Shown here: piece after piece, positions 50,501 to 62,500 of the stretch
Layout of the letters: each line of letters begins with the position of its first letter
How positions within the stretch are numbered: position 1 is the stretch's first letter
DNA from: Atriophallophorus winterbourni
Lineage: Eukaryota; Platyhelminthes; Trematoda; Plagiorchiida; Microphallidae
Direction of reading: 5' to 3'
DNA: 64,000 nt
NCBI GenBank assembly: GCA_013407085.1
Contig: JACCGJ010005514.1
Span: 1-64,000, forward strand
The notes under the pieces: generated by a model
The model's input: only the letters and a program-made list of their open reading frames with translations
Databases searched by the model: none
What the model was told of the DNA's origin: nothing
Made by a program: the position numbers and the translations under genes

Positions 50501-53500
50501 CAAACCTAGAGCAAGTCGTTCCAGTGCTGCACCCGAGTGATCGTTTTCTTTGACAGCGAGTTCGTAGTTGGCCTCCGATTTCAGTAACAGATTAAGCAGT
50601 TTGCCAGTTGATTCAGGACGAGAGGCCAGAAACGTGAGTGTGTTCCATTCCGCCATCAGGCTTGTGAGCACACTGGTCAGGACGCGCCAAACGCCATCGG
50701 ATTGATGAGTTAAGAAGGCGGGTTTTCCAATTTCTTGTTCACAAGTAGATTCCGGGGTTCCGGCGCAATCGTAACTTGCCTCAGATGATTCCTCCGCAAC
50801 AGGGGCGCAATGTTGAATGGGTTTGAAACATTCAAGCAGCCATACGAGATTGTCCAACAGTTTTCTATAAGGAAAACATGAAATTGAAGTTGAACCGTAC
50901 AATAACGCAGCGTTACAGAACGAAGTGTAAAGCATCGCTTCGACCTGCCAGAAACCAGTGAGCTGGCCAGATTGTAAGCATTTAGAACCGAAAAGATAGT
51001 GTACAAATAATAGTTCGATTGCCAATCAATAGAAGGGTATGGGTAACATTAAAATGTGGTAAGCAGTGATACTACATTTGATCTTAGAACAGAGAAGTGG
51101 TGATAGTTGGAAAGAGAATAGAATGTAAAACGGTCCAATAGTGAATGAGATGTTCAATGGAGAATCAAAATCAGGAAGTCGACTTTGGACAGGGCCACAG
51201 ATTCTCAACAAAAACATCTACAAAAGAGTTATGAATGCTACGGACAGTGACCCTACGAGTTCGGAAGACTTTACTCTTGACTGCTTACTTTGGAAACACT
51301 GGGTAAAGCATCATTCCCAAGCTGGAGAACAGATAGTGATATCGACTGTTGAACGCAGATCACGCCCCCAGTGTGCGAATACCACCAATCGGCTTTATAG
51401 ATATGTATGTATGTATTACATCACAAGCCAGATCCAAGCAAAGTGCCGCACAGTCAGAGACTGCACGTGGGCTGAGATACTGTCATGTTGCCCAGGCCTA
51501 GACAGATAAGGGGAAGGAAAATAGCAATAGCATTGAGACTCCAGCGTGTACTCGCATGCAGCTCACTACCAATGGTAAATCAATTTAGCACGATTGCACA
51601 CCCAAGGACGCGGCGCTTGACCTCAGAGTTACAAACGTGGTGTTGCCACCGAACATGAGCAATCCTTTGCAAACAACGTTGGCCGAAGACCTCAAGCCTC
51701 CTAACATCTTCTGAGCGAACTGTCCAACATTCACTCCCGTATAGCAATACTGTCCTTGTCGAGGTGGAATAGATCCTTCGTTTCAAACTCAAATCAAGTC
51801 TCTTACAGAGACACTTAAATTTAGTGAATGCCAGTCTCGCCTTTGCAATTCTGGACGTGATTTCCTTCTCTTTCCGGCCCCCAGACTTCCTAGGTAGTTG
51901 AACTGCTCAACGTTATCAAGAACAAGGTCATTTATGGCAAAATTTGGCAATTCATCTGACCAGTCCTGAAGGAGCGCTTTACACTTGCTTGTCGAAAAGA
52001 AAAGCTCATACTTAGATATAGGTATCAGCTATTCACGAACCAGTTGCACTATTCCGTTTCATGAACCAGTGCTCCACGCGATTGAATAGTTTGGACAGTT
52101 TAACATTACTTAAAACGAAATTTGCTGTATACTACGAATTTCGAAAAACAGGAACAAATCTCCACCATACTTACGTGGCATCGATCATTGAGCACAAATC
52201 AGGAAACGGATTGTGAGGAGACTGCTTGTTTTGATCCATAAGAATGACGCAAGGAGGAGCTGAACCAGGATGAGCCTATGGATAAATGGAAAACGGGTAT
52301 ACGAATTGAGATAAGTGAAAGCAGTCTTCATATCTTGACCGGCAACAAACAACAGGTGACAATAATGTCAGAAATATAGCGGGTTGTTCTTGAAGTGACA
52401 AAGTCCATGCCTAAGCACCCAACCTACGAAATGTTGAAAGTAGATTTTCAGATGGCGAAAAAGTAAGCTTCGGTAACGGACTATCAATGAGGAAACTGCA
52501 GTACCTATATTGCACAAATCGATTAACAAAATAATAGTACGGCGTAACAAAGTGTCGCTAGACAGATTTGTTGTTGTTGGCCTCCTTCGATCGATGTCGA
52601 CTATGGATGTACTTTACAAGCGCAGGATTTAGGAGGAACAATCTCTTGGGTAGCGTTCACAGTGAGAGGCTGTGCGCGGTCGGTCGATGTCAGTTGCATG
52701 CTGATCACATGATCTACGATCAGCAGCCGAGAGTAGTATCTGCTCTTCTCCAGCTTAAATATGACTTTTTTATATTGTGCCTTTAAAATAAGCGGTCAAG
52801 AGCAAGTTCTTCCTAACTCATGTGGCCGATGCCAAGTGCATTCATATCTCTTTGGTAAACGTGCGGTCTGCTAAACGGTCGACTTCATGACATAGTATAC
52901 AACAGAGATCTAAATGATACAGTAACATACAAAAGAATAAACTGAATGTGAAAGCGGGTTCGTTGCTGCAGTAGTAGCGCGTGTGAGCGATGCAGCAAAC
53001 GTGATGAGTCCAAGCGAGCAAGCATTGATTCGTTACGAAAAAACCCAAGCAACTATCGGCTGAAGACAACAGTCAAAAATTTGTTTGCTAGCTATTTTTT
53101 TAGTTTGAAATCAACATGATTCAGCTCAGCTAAAGAAATTGATTCTGTCCTGTGTGGATATTGACCCGGTAACTAGATTTCGCATCCCTTGCACTTACAC
53201 TAATACAGGTTTCGCACGATTGTTTATCGAGCCATGAAACAGCGCAAGATCGGCAAGCAACTTTGTATTTTATAGCCGCTGTTAAACATGATTAATACAA
53301 CCAATGCATGTAAGACCGAAACGCACAAAAGCGAAGTCAACCGACTAAAGTGTTTGCGAAATAATCGAGCAAGAGAATCCACATCCAATGCACTTGTACT
53401 CCAATACGGGTGCACTTAGCAGAACAAAGAAAATGTCGAAAAGCGTGGAAGCAAGAGCACATTCTTTTTTGACTCTTGGGCGAATTTCAAAGACTTTTGA

Positions 53501-56500
53501 ACTGCAATCGTTAAAATGGACTGAACCCTTCATGCCAGAGTGGAACGAAATAACGAGTATGAGCAGTCTTGGAGGGCAGCCTATACGATCAAGCATTTTG
53601 AAAAGACTCTCCCAATTGACGTAGTCGAAAGCCTCCGTTAAATTAATAAAAACAACGAATAATGGCATGCGCTGTTCCCAACACTTTTCTTGAAGTTGTC
53701 TCAGGGAGAAGATCATGCCAACGGTTGATCTTCCCTTGCGGAAGCCACTTGGAGATCCAAAGTAAACTCGATAAGCTAAAACTTGTAGCCGGACAATTCA
53801 TATATACGAGATCATTGAAGATAACTGGCATTGCAAAACGGTCAAAATGAAAAAGAGAGTAGCGTACGAACAAAGCTGTAATTGCATATGCAAACGTTTG
53901 ACAGGAGTAGTGGAAGGTACGAATTGCTGTATGAGATGCATCAGTTATCAATTATATCATGGAACCGTGTCGCGAAAAGAGAATCTGCAAACGTAACGTT
54001 AAAGGAGGATCGAGGGCAAACATGTTGGGAAATTATCATGCCCAAAAATTCTCCAAATAATCGAAGGCCAAAAACTTACCCATAATGTAGTAGATTTCTT
54101 AGCATGAGTGATGCGAACGAAAGCCAGATAAAATTAAAAACTTTGTGTTCGATTTCCGAGCGGCTATCAATCTAGTCCGATGTCGAAATCGTGCTCTGGA
54201 TAATAGTGATACGTAGGAGTAGGAAACAATATAAAGGGTGATTGGTTGGGGATTGCCAAAATGTGAATGACAAAATAAATTCCGAATTCAACCGCTTTGA
54301 ATGTTCATAAGTTTAGCGCTCTTACCATGTCGGATTTTTCGCAACCATCAACGTGAGTATTTGTGGTAAATCTCGCCTGACCATTTGTTGGCTGTAGGAT
54401 AACGACTACATTATACTATATCTCTGTTTCTGGCATTGAGAAAGCGCAAAACCGAATGGAGTCGCGGCCAAAAAGGAATACGGGGTTATAGTATCCAAAA
54501 GCCGCTAGGAGGGCAATGGCAACTTTGGGCTGTACGGCTCATCGTTGCTAAATTGATTGGCTAACGGTAGTGAGCTGCACTTGCTTGAAACACGCCGCTG
54601 GGAGTCTCAGCTACCATTTCTCCCCCCCTCTATTGTCGGGCCTGGTCAACCTGACAGTATCGAGCCACAGGTGCAGTCTCGGAATGTCGCACTTTGATGG
54701 GACCAGGCTTGTGCTTTCATACCATCATACCATACCAAAAGCCGCTCACCGTAGACTCACTGTATTAATATACGATATTCGGGTATGTTTAAGCCTAAAA
54801 TTGGATATGACTGTAGCATTTCTACAACGGAGGTGATATGTGATCCACCAGAATTAATTGTAAAAATATATCAGCCCAACAGCGCCGATGTTTTGATGAG
54901 TCAGAAAGTGTAAAAAGGTAGAAAAGACAAAACAAATTCGTAGTATAGGACTGTTTATTGAAAGTGTTGATTCGATTAAAAATGAGACTCTACTCACTGA
55001 CTGAGTTTTTACTTGCCACCAACAAAAGCGAAAAGAGGAAACAATTTTACTATCACAATGGTGATTACCGCTGAATCGCTGTCACAGACAAAAAACAAGG
55101 CCAATATAAGAAAATTAGCTAAAAAATCGTACACCGACGTATAAAGTGCGACTTACTGTGTGATGAAATCGTGAAACTCCAGCAAAAGTTCGTAAGCGTG
55201 AACTTTGTTCAAAAACCGTTGACAAGCAGCGGTGACACGGGCATTCTATCAAATAAAATTACCGTAACAATTGACAGAAACCGAAATGTACCAGAAAGAA
55301 TCGATTATCGTATTGTATTATCTCCGAACAAAAGTGAGACATGTTAGCTTTGGCCACGTTAAAAGCTGCACGAAAAGTGCCAAGATAGCACTAGATTTCG
55401 CAAGGCTTCCACGCTTATTAATGTGAGGAGTAAAGTTTATCATGATGCGTACAGAAAACCCAGTGATGTCGTTATAATAAGGTGTTATTTGGTTGCTCTT
55501 TGTAAATTTTGCAGACGTATGCGCACTAACTCGTAGCTTGTATGCAAAACACGCTTGTAAATTAATGTTGAGCCCCTGAAAGTGCTTCAATTGTAGGCAT
55601 AACTCCGTCACGAGTGTATGGAATTCGAACATCCGCACATGTTACGACGTGATGCTGGTTTGGATAACTATGATGGACGAACTCCAGTCCCGAGGGTCAT
55701 GAAGTAACTCTCGGCCAAGTTTATCTGCAGAACTAGCCACCACTGTGTGAAACGTTCCAATGAACAGCGAGTAAGTGTATATGTATGATGTATGAAACCA
55801 CCAGCTTGATCCAAGCAAAGTGCCGCACAGTCATAGACTGCACGTGCGCTAAGGTAATGCCAGGTTGCCCAGACCGAAAGACAAAGGGAAAATGGCAGTG
55901 AGACTCTCTCAGGTTTCCACAAGCAGATTAATAGCGGTGGCAAATTAGTTTAGCACAACGTTGCATGCGCAGTACAGACGTATCACACGATTGCACATCT
56001 GTGGACGAGCATATAATGCAAAAAACCATAACAATAGCTACATGGTGTCGCATTCGTCATAGCCACAGCAAAACTGTTGGCTATATTGGCGAGCAAGTAT
56101 TGTATGTATGAAAGCACAAGCCTGATCCAGGCAAAGTGCCGCACAGTCAAAGACTGCACGCGAGCAAGTATTAATGTATAGTATGTATGTATAGTATACA
56201 TTTAGCAGTGATCATATATAATGTATAGTTTTGGAAGGGACGTGAATATTGATGATCGTGTTTCAAAGCGAGACCACAGGCCGGAGGATACGCGAGAATA
56301 ACGGAAATTCACGCATAGCAATTCAATACGCAACAAAGACGAGGCAAATAATGGGATCCTACATTTAGTAGTGATCATTCACACTGAAGCGAGTAAGCAC
56401 GCTGCAGTAGTTTATTAAACATGATCCGGTTAATACGGTGAAACAGATGTCGCTCCGTCGAGTGAATTTGTATCGTCATTATGAAGAACAAGTCAGGAGT

Positions 56501-59500
56501 CAGGCAGGGTGCCAAATCGTCATAGCTTGTAGGAAAATACAAATGTGCACAACACTACATCGACTGTTACCGACAATGAACTGCATGGAGAACACCCTGC
56601 ATTCACACAGACGTTGGGGCTATCGCTCAACAACACCGGGATGCAGTCTTTTGATAAATGATTATTTGTGCCTACATGGAAGAAGAGCATGGCATGCAAC
56701 ACACGTCTATGATGGCAACTCCAAAACAAACTCTGATTTAAAGCTCCGGCGCCTAAAATGGGTGCAAATAACACAGAAATAAATGAACGGACTGTTTTCA
56801 GTGAGACACAGTGAGTCGTAGCATCAATTGCAATAATTGGCAAATGAAGCGAAAATCGTGATATCTGATAAACGTGGTGGTGATTAATTGTGGTGCTCAC
56901 ATCCCCCGCACTCCACAACTGGTTTCTGGCTGTTTGCCGTCATCAGGTGGAAAGACTAAGATTAGGTTCAGTGAGCTTCGAAATAGTTGAGAAGTAGTAA
57001 ACAAAGTTACATTGAAAGGCTTGAAAGCGTGGGGTAAGTGAACGCCACAATACAGTGGTCTTTTAAAACATCTTGAGAGCTTGGTCGAGAATCACTCTGC
57101 TATTATATATTAAAATTTTTTTAACAGTAGTGGTGTTGATGGAAGTTTAAATCGCGTGTTAATCGCTGCTGCCCTGCGGATGCACACAGAGTTCGCACAG
57201 TAGACGTGCGATTGTGAAAATTATCATGCAGGGTTTATAATAATATAGCTGATATGTTAGTAATTGAACAATGAGATATCACCTACAAAACGGTGGGTTG
57301 GCCAGACTAATGGGATCGGGATATGAACTACAGAGTGCTAGTGGTATAGCAAACTGATAAACGCACAACACAGATGGTTTCTGTGTGTTTTACTCACTTT
57401 GCATTCAGAAAAAAGAAGTACGAAGCGCTGATACGGGGTACGAGCTGTGGGTTCTTCGGGTGCTTCATCAACACTTGCTTTGTTTTCGTCATCACACTTC
57501 GCAGCTGAGAAAATTAAATCCCCCGACGAAGGTTCCAAGTTTTCGGCCATGCCCACTGATTTGGACTCGAAGTGTTCCATCGGTGAAGCGGACTCGATCA
57601 ACTGGTTCGAATTTTCTTCCGAAACATAGACACTCGGACGACCGAGGAAGGCATCCAAACCAATAGATAACCTTGTGGTTTGATCCAGTGAACGGCATAT
57701 CGACAATTTCACCGAGGATGTGAGAAGTGGGGACTCCATGAGATTAAGCAGCAGATGCTGAATCTAGATGAATAATGAAAATTGTTATCAACTTGTCAGG
57801 CAGGTGTATATCGTGTGTTCGGAATCATTTATAGGCTTACAAATTCTGTATATCAAATTTGTCTAATAGAACGAGTGAATTCACACAAGTTGATTACTGG
57901 CGCAAAGTATGTCAAGTTTTTGAACAGATATCAGAGGGTGGTTCGATGATACGTATTTCACGGGCAATGTGAAGGTCCGCAAGATAACTTTACTTTTACT
58001 TTTGTGCGACTATCTCCTCTTGGAGGATGAGTCGGCTTCAATGAAGTCTTGGGAATTTGGATACAAAGCGGCGTCCCCAGCACCAATCGGGCGTAAGATA
58101 ACACAAGTTCATCTAACTTAATATTTGTACCTATACATGGATGCGCAATCGTGCAGCACTTCTGTATTGCGCAGCTAACACCGCACTAAATTGATTTGCT
58201 AGTGCTAAGGAGCTGCATGCGGAAATCCGCTTGAACTTCACTAACATTTTTCCTTCTCATAGCTATCGAAGCCTGAAAAACCTGACAGTATCATAGCTCA
58301 ATTGCGGTTTCTGACTGTTCGACTATGTCTGGATTAAGTTTGTGAACTCGTATAAACGTACAGGTGATAAATTGACCTCGCAAGTTTCGGTTCATATATA
58401 CGCAAAAAGTGGATCTCACGGTCTTCAATTCGGATAAATTCGCTTTTATTTGGGATGGTGAAGAATGAATACTCCAGAAATGACAAGCGAAACATGCAGT
58501 CGAGCTTTAGTAAACTGAAAGGGTGTTGCCCGTTATTCGAGTAACAAACAGTTATTGAGAAAGTATGCATGTAAGTATGTCAAGAAGTAAAGCTTGCCTG
58601 CAATACTTGCGCCGCTTGAAACGGTAAGGAGGACATCTCCGGGCAGAGCAATGACCAAGCAACTTGCGGGCACAGCGTACCTGTGACCGAACCGGCAAGC
58701 CGAATTCCGGCCAGCAAGTGACGGACGATGAATGTGCTATCGGGTTGCCGCAGAGCGGTTGATAGGTCTAAACCCATGTAGACCCACATCATCAATGTTT
58801 GGGTGGTTGCTGGAAGGAATGTGTTTATCGGTAGAGTGAAATGAACGTCACAAGAGTAGAATAGCTGCAACAGTGAGGGCAGATATGGAATCCCAATTTC
58901 AGAGTTATGCGAGATCGTAAGGTCTTATTAAATGCGCTTATGGCGAGATACTATCAATTAGGCCAAAATTTAACAGAAAATTATGAGAGCGAAAACAAGT
59001 TCTCAGTTTCAGTCGACTACAAGTGGCAAGTGGCATTATGCAGCCTGTGCAAGATTGAAGTAGCACAAAATTGTAAAGACGCGGGGTGATGAGAAATTAA
59101 TCGTCACTGCCAACGATAGCATTATATCGGCAACACAAGCCGAGGCTTGATTACAATACAATCATTACGGAATTACGCTGAAAGAGAATCGAGGTTATCC
59201 AAGCTACACGCGTTTAAACAGAACGAGCAAGACATATAAACATCAATCAAATAGCAGTAATAACAACAAAATAGGCACAAATTTGAATGCATCATTCTTT
59301 AAGCTTCATAAGTTAGATTCCGCTATGGCTCCGTTGCAATGCATTTTTCGTTCTAGAGTGTGGTTAGGACACACAACCAACCCATTTAAGCATCTTTTAG
59401 AAACTAAAAATGACCATTTGATTGAGGATGAACAAACATCTGTAAACCTTGTGCAAATACGTGAAAGTCGTGCTTCGTTTCTTTATAATACTCAACTAAT

Positions 59501-62500
59501 GTGCAATATGCGACTGTACGAAAGCACAAGCCTGATCCAGGCAAAGTGCCGCACAGTCAGAGACTGCACGTGGGCTAAGATACTGTTAGGTTGCCCAGGC
59601 CTAGACAGATATGAGAAAGAAAATGGAAATTGTAGTGAGACTCCAGCGTATTTCAGCATGCAGGTCACTACTGATGGCCAATCAATTTAGCACGATTTTA
59701 GCCGCACAGCCGACGGTGGGGGAGTTCCTACTGCCAGGCTTGTCGTATCATATAAACTACATACATACGTAGACACTTATTGAAACTCAGTCGCAGTTTG
59801 AAGGATGACAATCAACCGCGTAGGAATGTTTCACCATGATGCTATCTTTTACGGATTCGCAGTGTCTAGGACAAAATGATTGTGACGTCAAGTGAGAGCT
59901 GGGAGGTTTGTAAGTAGGATGTAATGCTGTAAGATTATCACACGTGGCAGTAGCAATCAAAACGGAATCGTGCAGAAAATTTCAATTCTGAGATTAAATC
60001 GAACAGCATGATGATTCACGGAGCGATATAAAACGAAAGCGTACTCACCTTGAAACAAACCCTTGTTCGTGTGATAGAGGAATGCCAGACCAGGAGCAAG
60101 ATGAGTTTCCAAACTTTCGATGGCAACAACCCAACTGAAATGTGAGGAAACCAATAACCAGGAAATTGAGAGTGCTTTAAAAGGTAAACAATTAAAAGGA
60201 CCAATATGCATAAAGGCTTCCGTAACAAAGACTCATCAGAAAACTCACTTCTCATCAACAGGGGTGTCTAAAGCGATTTTAAATTTCTCGGTTAACGAAA
60301 GTAGGTAATCTGCGCTTGCTTCACTCGCGGTCCAATCGTCCGGCGGAGGAGGTAAAAGGTTGGAAGATATAGCATCGCTCTCTTTTACATCTTTGTTCGA
60401 AGTCTCTAGTGATGATTCCAATGGTTTGGCGTATTGATCAGAACGATCCCCATGTTCGAGCAACCAACAGTGCAACTAAACAAAAGACACATTAGTGTTT
60501 ACAAACAATGTGATCAATGTACACGCATCCGCTGGTAATTTTAACGATAATCACCTGGAATAAAGTCGCTGTTGGATCTGGGATTCGAAGACGCTCGGTG
60601 GCCGAGCCAGTTTCTCCGGTGAGAGCCATTGACCAGGGATTGAATCTCCACAAGCAACGCTCAAGACGAGGATCATGTTCGCTTATGGAATCCAAAATAT
60701 TCCGCCCGTCCTGACAAAAACAAGCAAGTGATTGTATTGCAAAGAGAAGAAACATTCAGGTAAAGGGCTGCACAGGCGGATACACTGGGTGCGGGTTGAA
60801 GCACTGTCAGGTTGCGCACATAAGCGATAATAAAATTATAACTGAAGTGTGTAATAGGGCCAAGCTAATTATTGACGGCGATCAATTTAGCATCAATGAA
60901 ACTGGTGCATTACTTCTACTCCCCCTTAAACAGTATTTAAATGGTATGAATATATAAGCAAAAAGAAAAGAAGAATGGTGTGTAAATAAAAAGATCTCGT
61001 TGTTCTTTTCGCTTTTTGTTTACTGTGCATTTGATTATTTTAGTCTAAGGGTGCCAAATTGGTGCCTAATCGAGTTATGTAGAAAAATAATTGCTTTGGA
61101 AAAATTTTGGGGATTTAAATGCACGAGCAGACGTTTCTAACACCACTGAGACTGTATCGTAAGTTGGTGTGACGGTTTGTACACCTCAGTGGTATATCGA
61201 ACTATTCTTTACAATGTCCACCAGGACCAGTCAGAACCATTACGGATTTGTGACACACGATTAGCTAAGTCGGTCAGAGCAGCTTCTCTAACTAAGAGTA
61301 AACGTCGCTGGTTCATACCCAACTAACGGTAGCACTCAGAGTAAAAATCGAGTGTTCGATGAACTCTGTACACTTTCGCGGCTAGAAATTTTCATTCTAG
61401 GTGAGGATATTAATGCCGATTGGTCGCGTAGGTGGTTCCGATGAAAAACTCAGTGGTGCTATCACAATTGATGTTGCGAAAACGGACCGCGGTGAACGCT
61501 TTGAACATATGTGCGCAACAATATTTGCAGTATTTCATTCAGGAATAAAAAGTGACAGAGTTGAACTTGTCGTCTGCCAAATAACGATCATCCATGGTCA
61601 TAAATAGACCATATCAAAATAAGCACTATATGAAATGTATTTTTGAGTGAACAACTTGTCTAGATTATGAACACAAATTCATTTGAACTAGATTCGTATT
61701 CTGCATGGATGTGTGTAAATATATACAACATGCAGATTCGCATTGAAATTTTCTGGTCCCAAAGCCGTCAACTCAAGGCGAATATCTTTCGAGAGGCTTT
61801 CAGGGTCTTCATTTCAGCAAGTTACTTGTAGCCAAAAGATAAATATTTTTATCGTGCTATTCGACTATTAGATGTAGAAATGATTGCGATCGCTATTGCT
61901 CTGATTCATAATGCGGGGTCGGCATGTGTCAGTACCACTTTTAGAAAAAGGTGTAATCGGATATCCCGAGTTATTATTGGATTACGGGAAGAAAAGCGAC
62001 GTTTGAAAGCTGTTTCAGCTAATACGGTTCATGGTTTGTTATGTCAAAGACTGCACGCGGGCTAAGATACTGTCAGGTTATCCAGGCCTAGGCAGATATG
62101 GGAAAGGAAGATAGCAATAACAGTGAGACTCCAGCATATATTCGCACGCAGCTCAATACGGATGGAAAATCAATTTAGCACATTATCTGAGAAGCACAGA
62201 AGTGCTGCATGATTACACATCCGTGCATCCGCTGTAGAAACACTGGAGTCAGTAAGGGAAATCATAGAAAACGATGTTACTTTAATCACTAACAAATGCG
62301 TCGCTTAGCTCGTTGTGCCAGATATTGTCGTGACCAATTTAGCTGGCCGGCTGCAGTTTACGCACTACCTTCTACTTCGCGGTTTAACCCTGGATGGTTG
62401 AGTTGACGTTGCTAAGAGATGAGGATACAAGGTTCTGTCTTAAATGATTGAAGTAATTTTAGGCATGCGGACGTGACTAGTCACGGCTCTAAGTGATCTG

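Noticed and set aside
59283..59690. 135-codon plus-strand frame
   Set aside because: Its last third is family A repeat, and the remainder shows no domain I can name.
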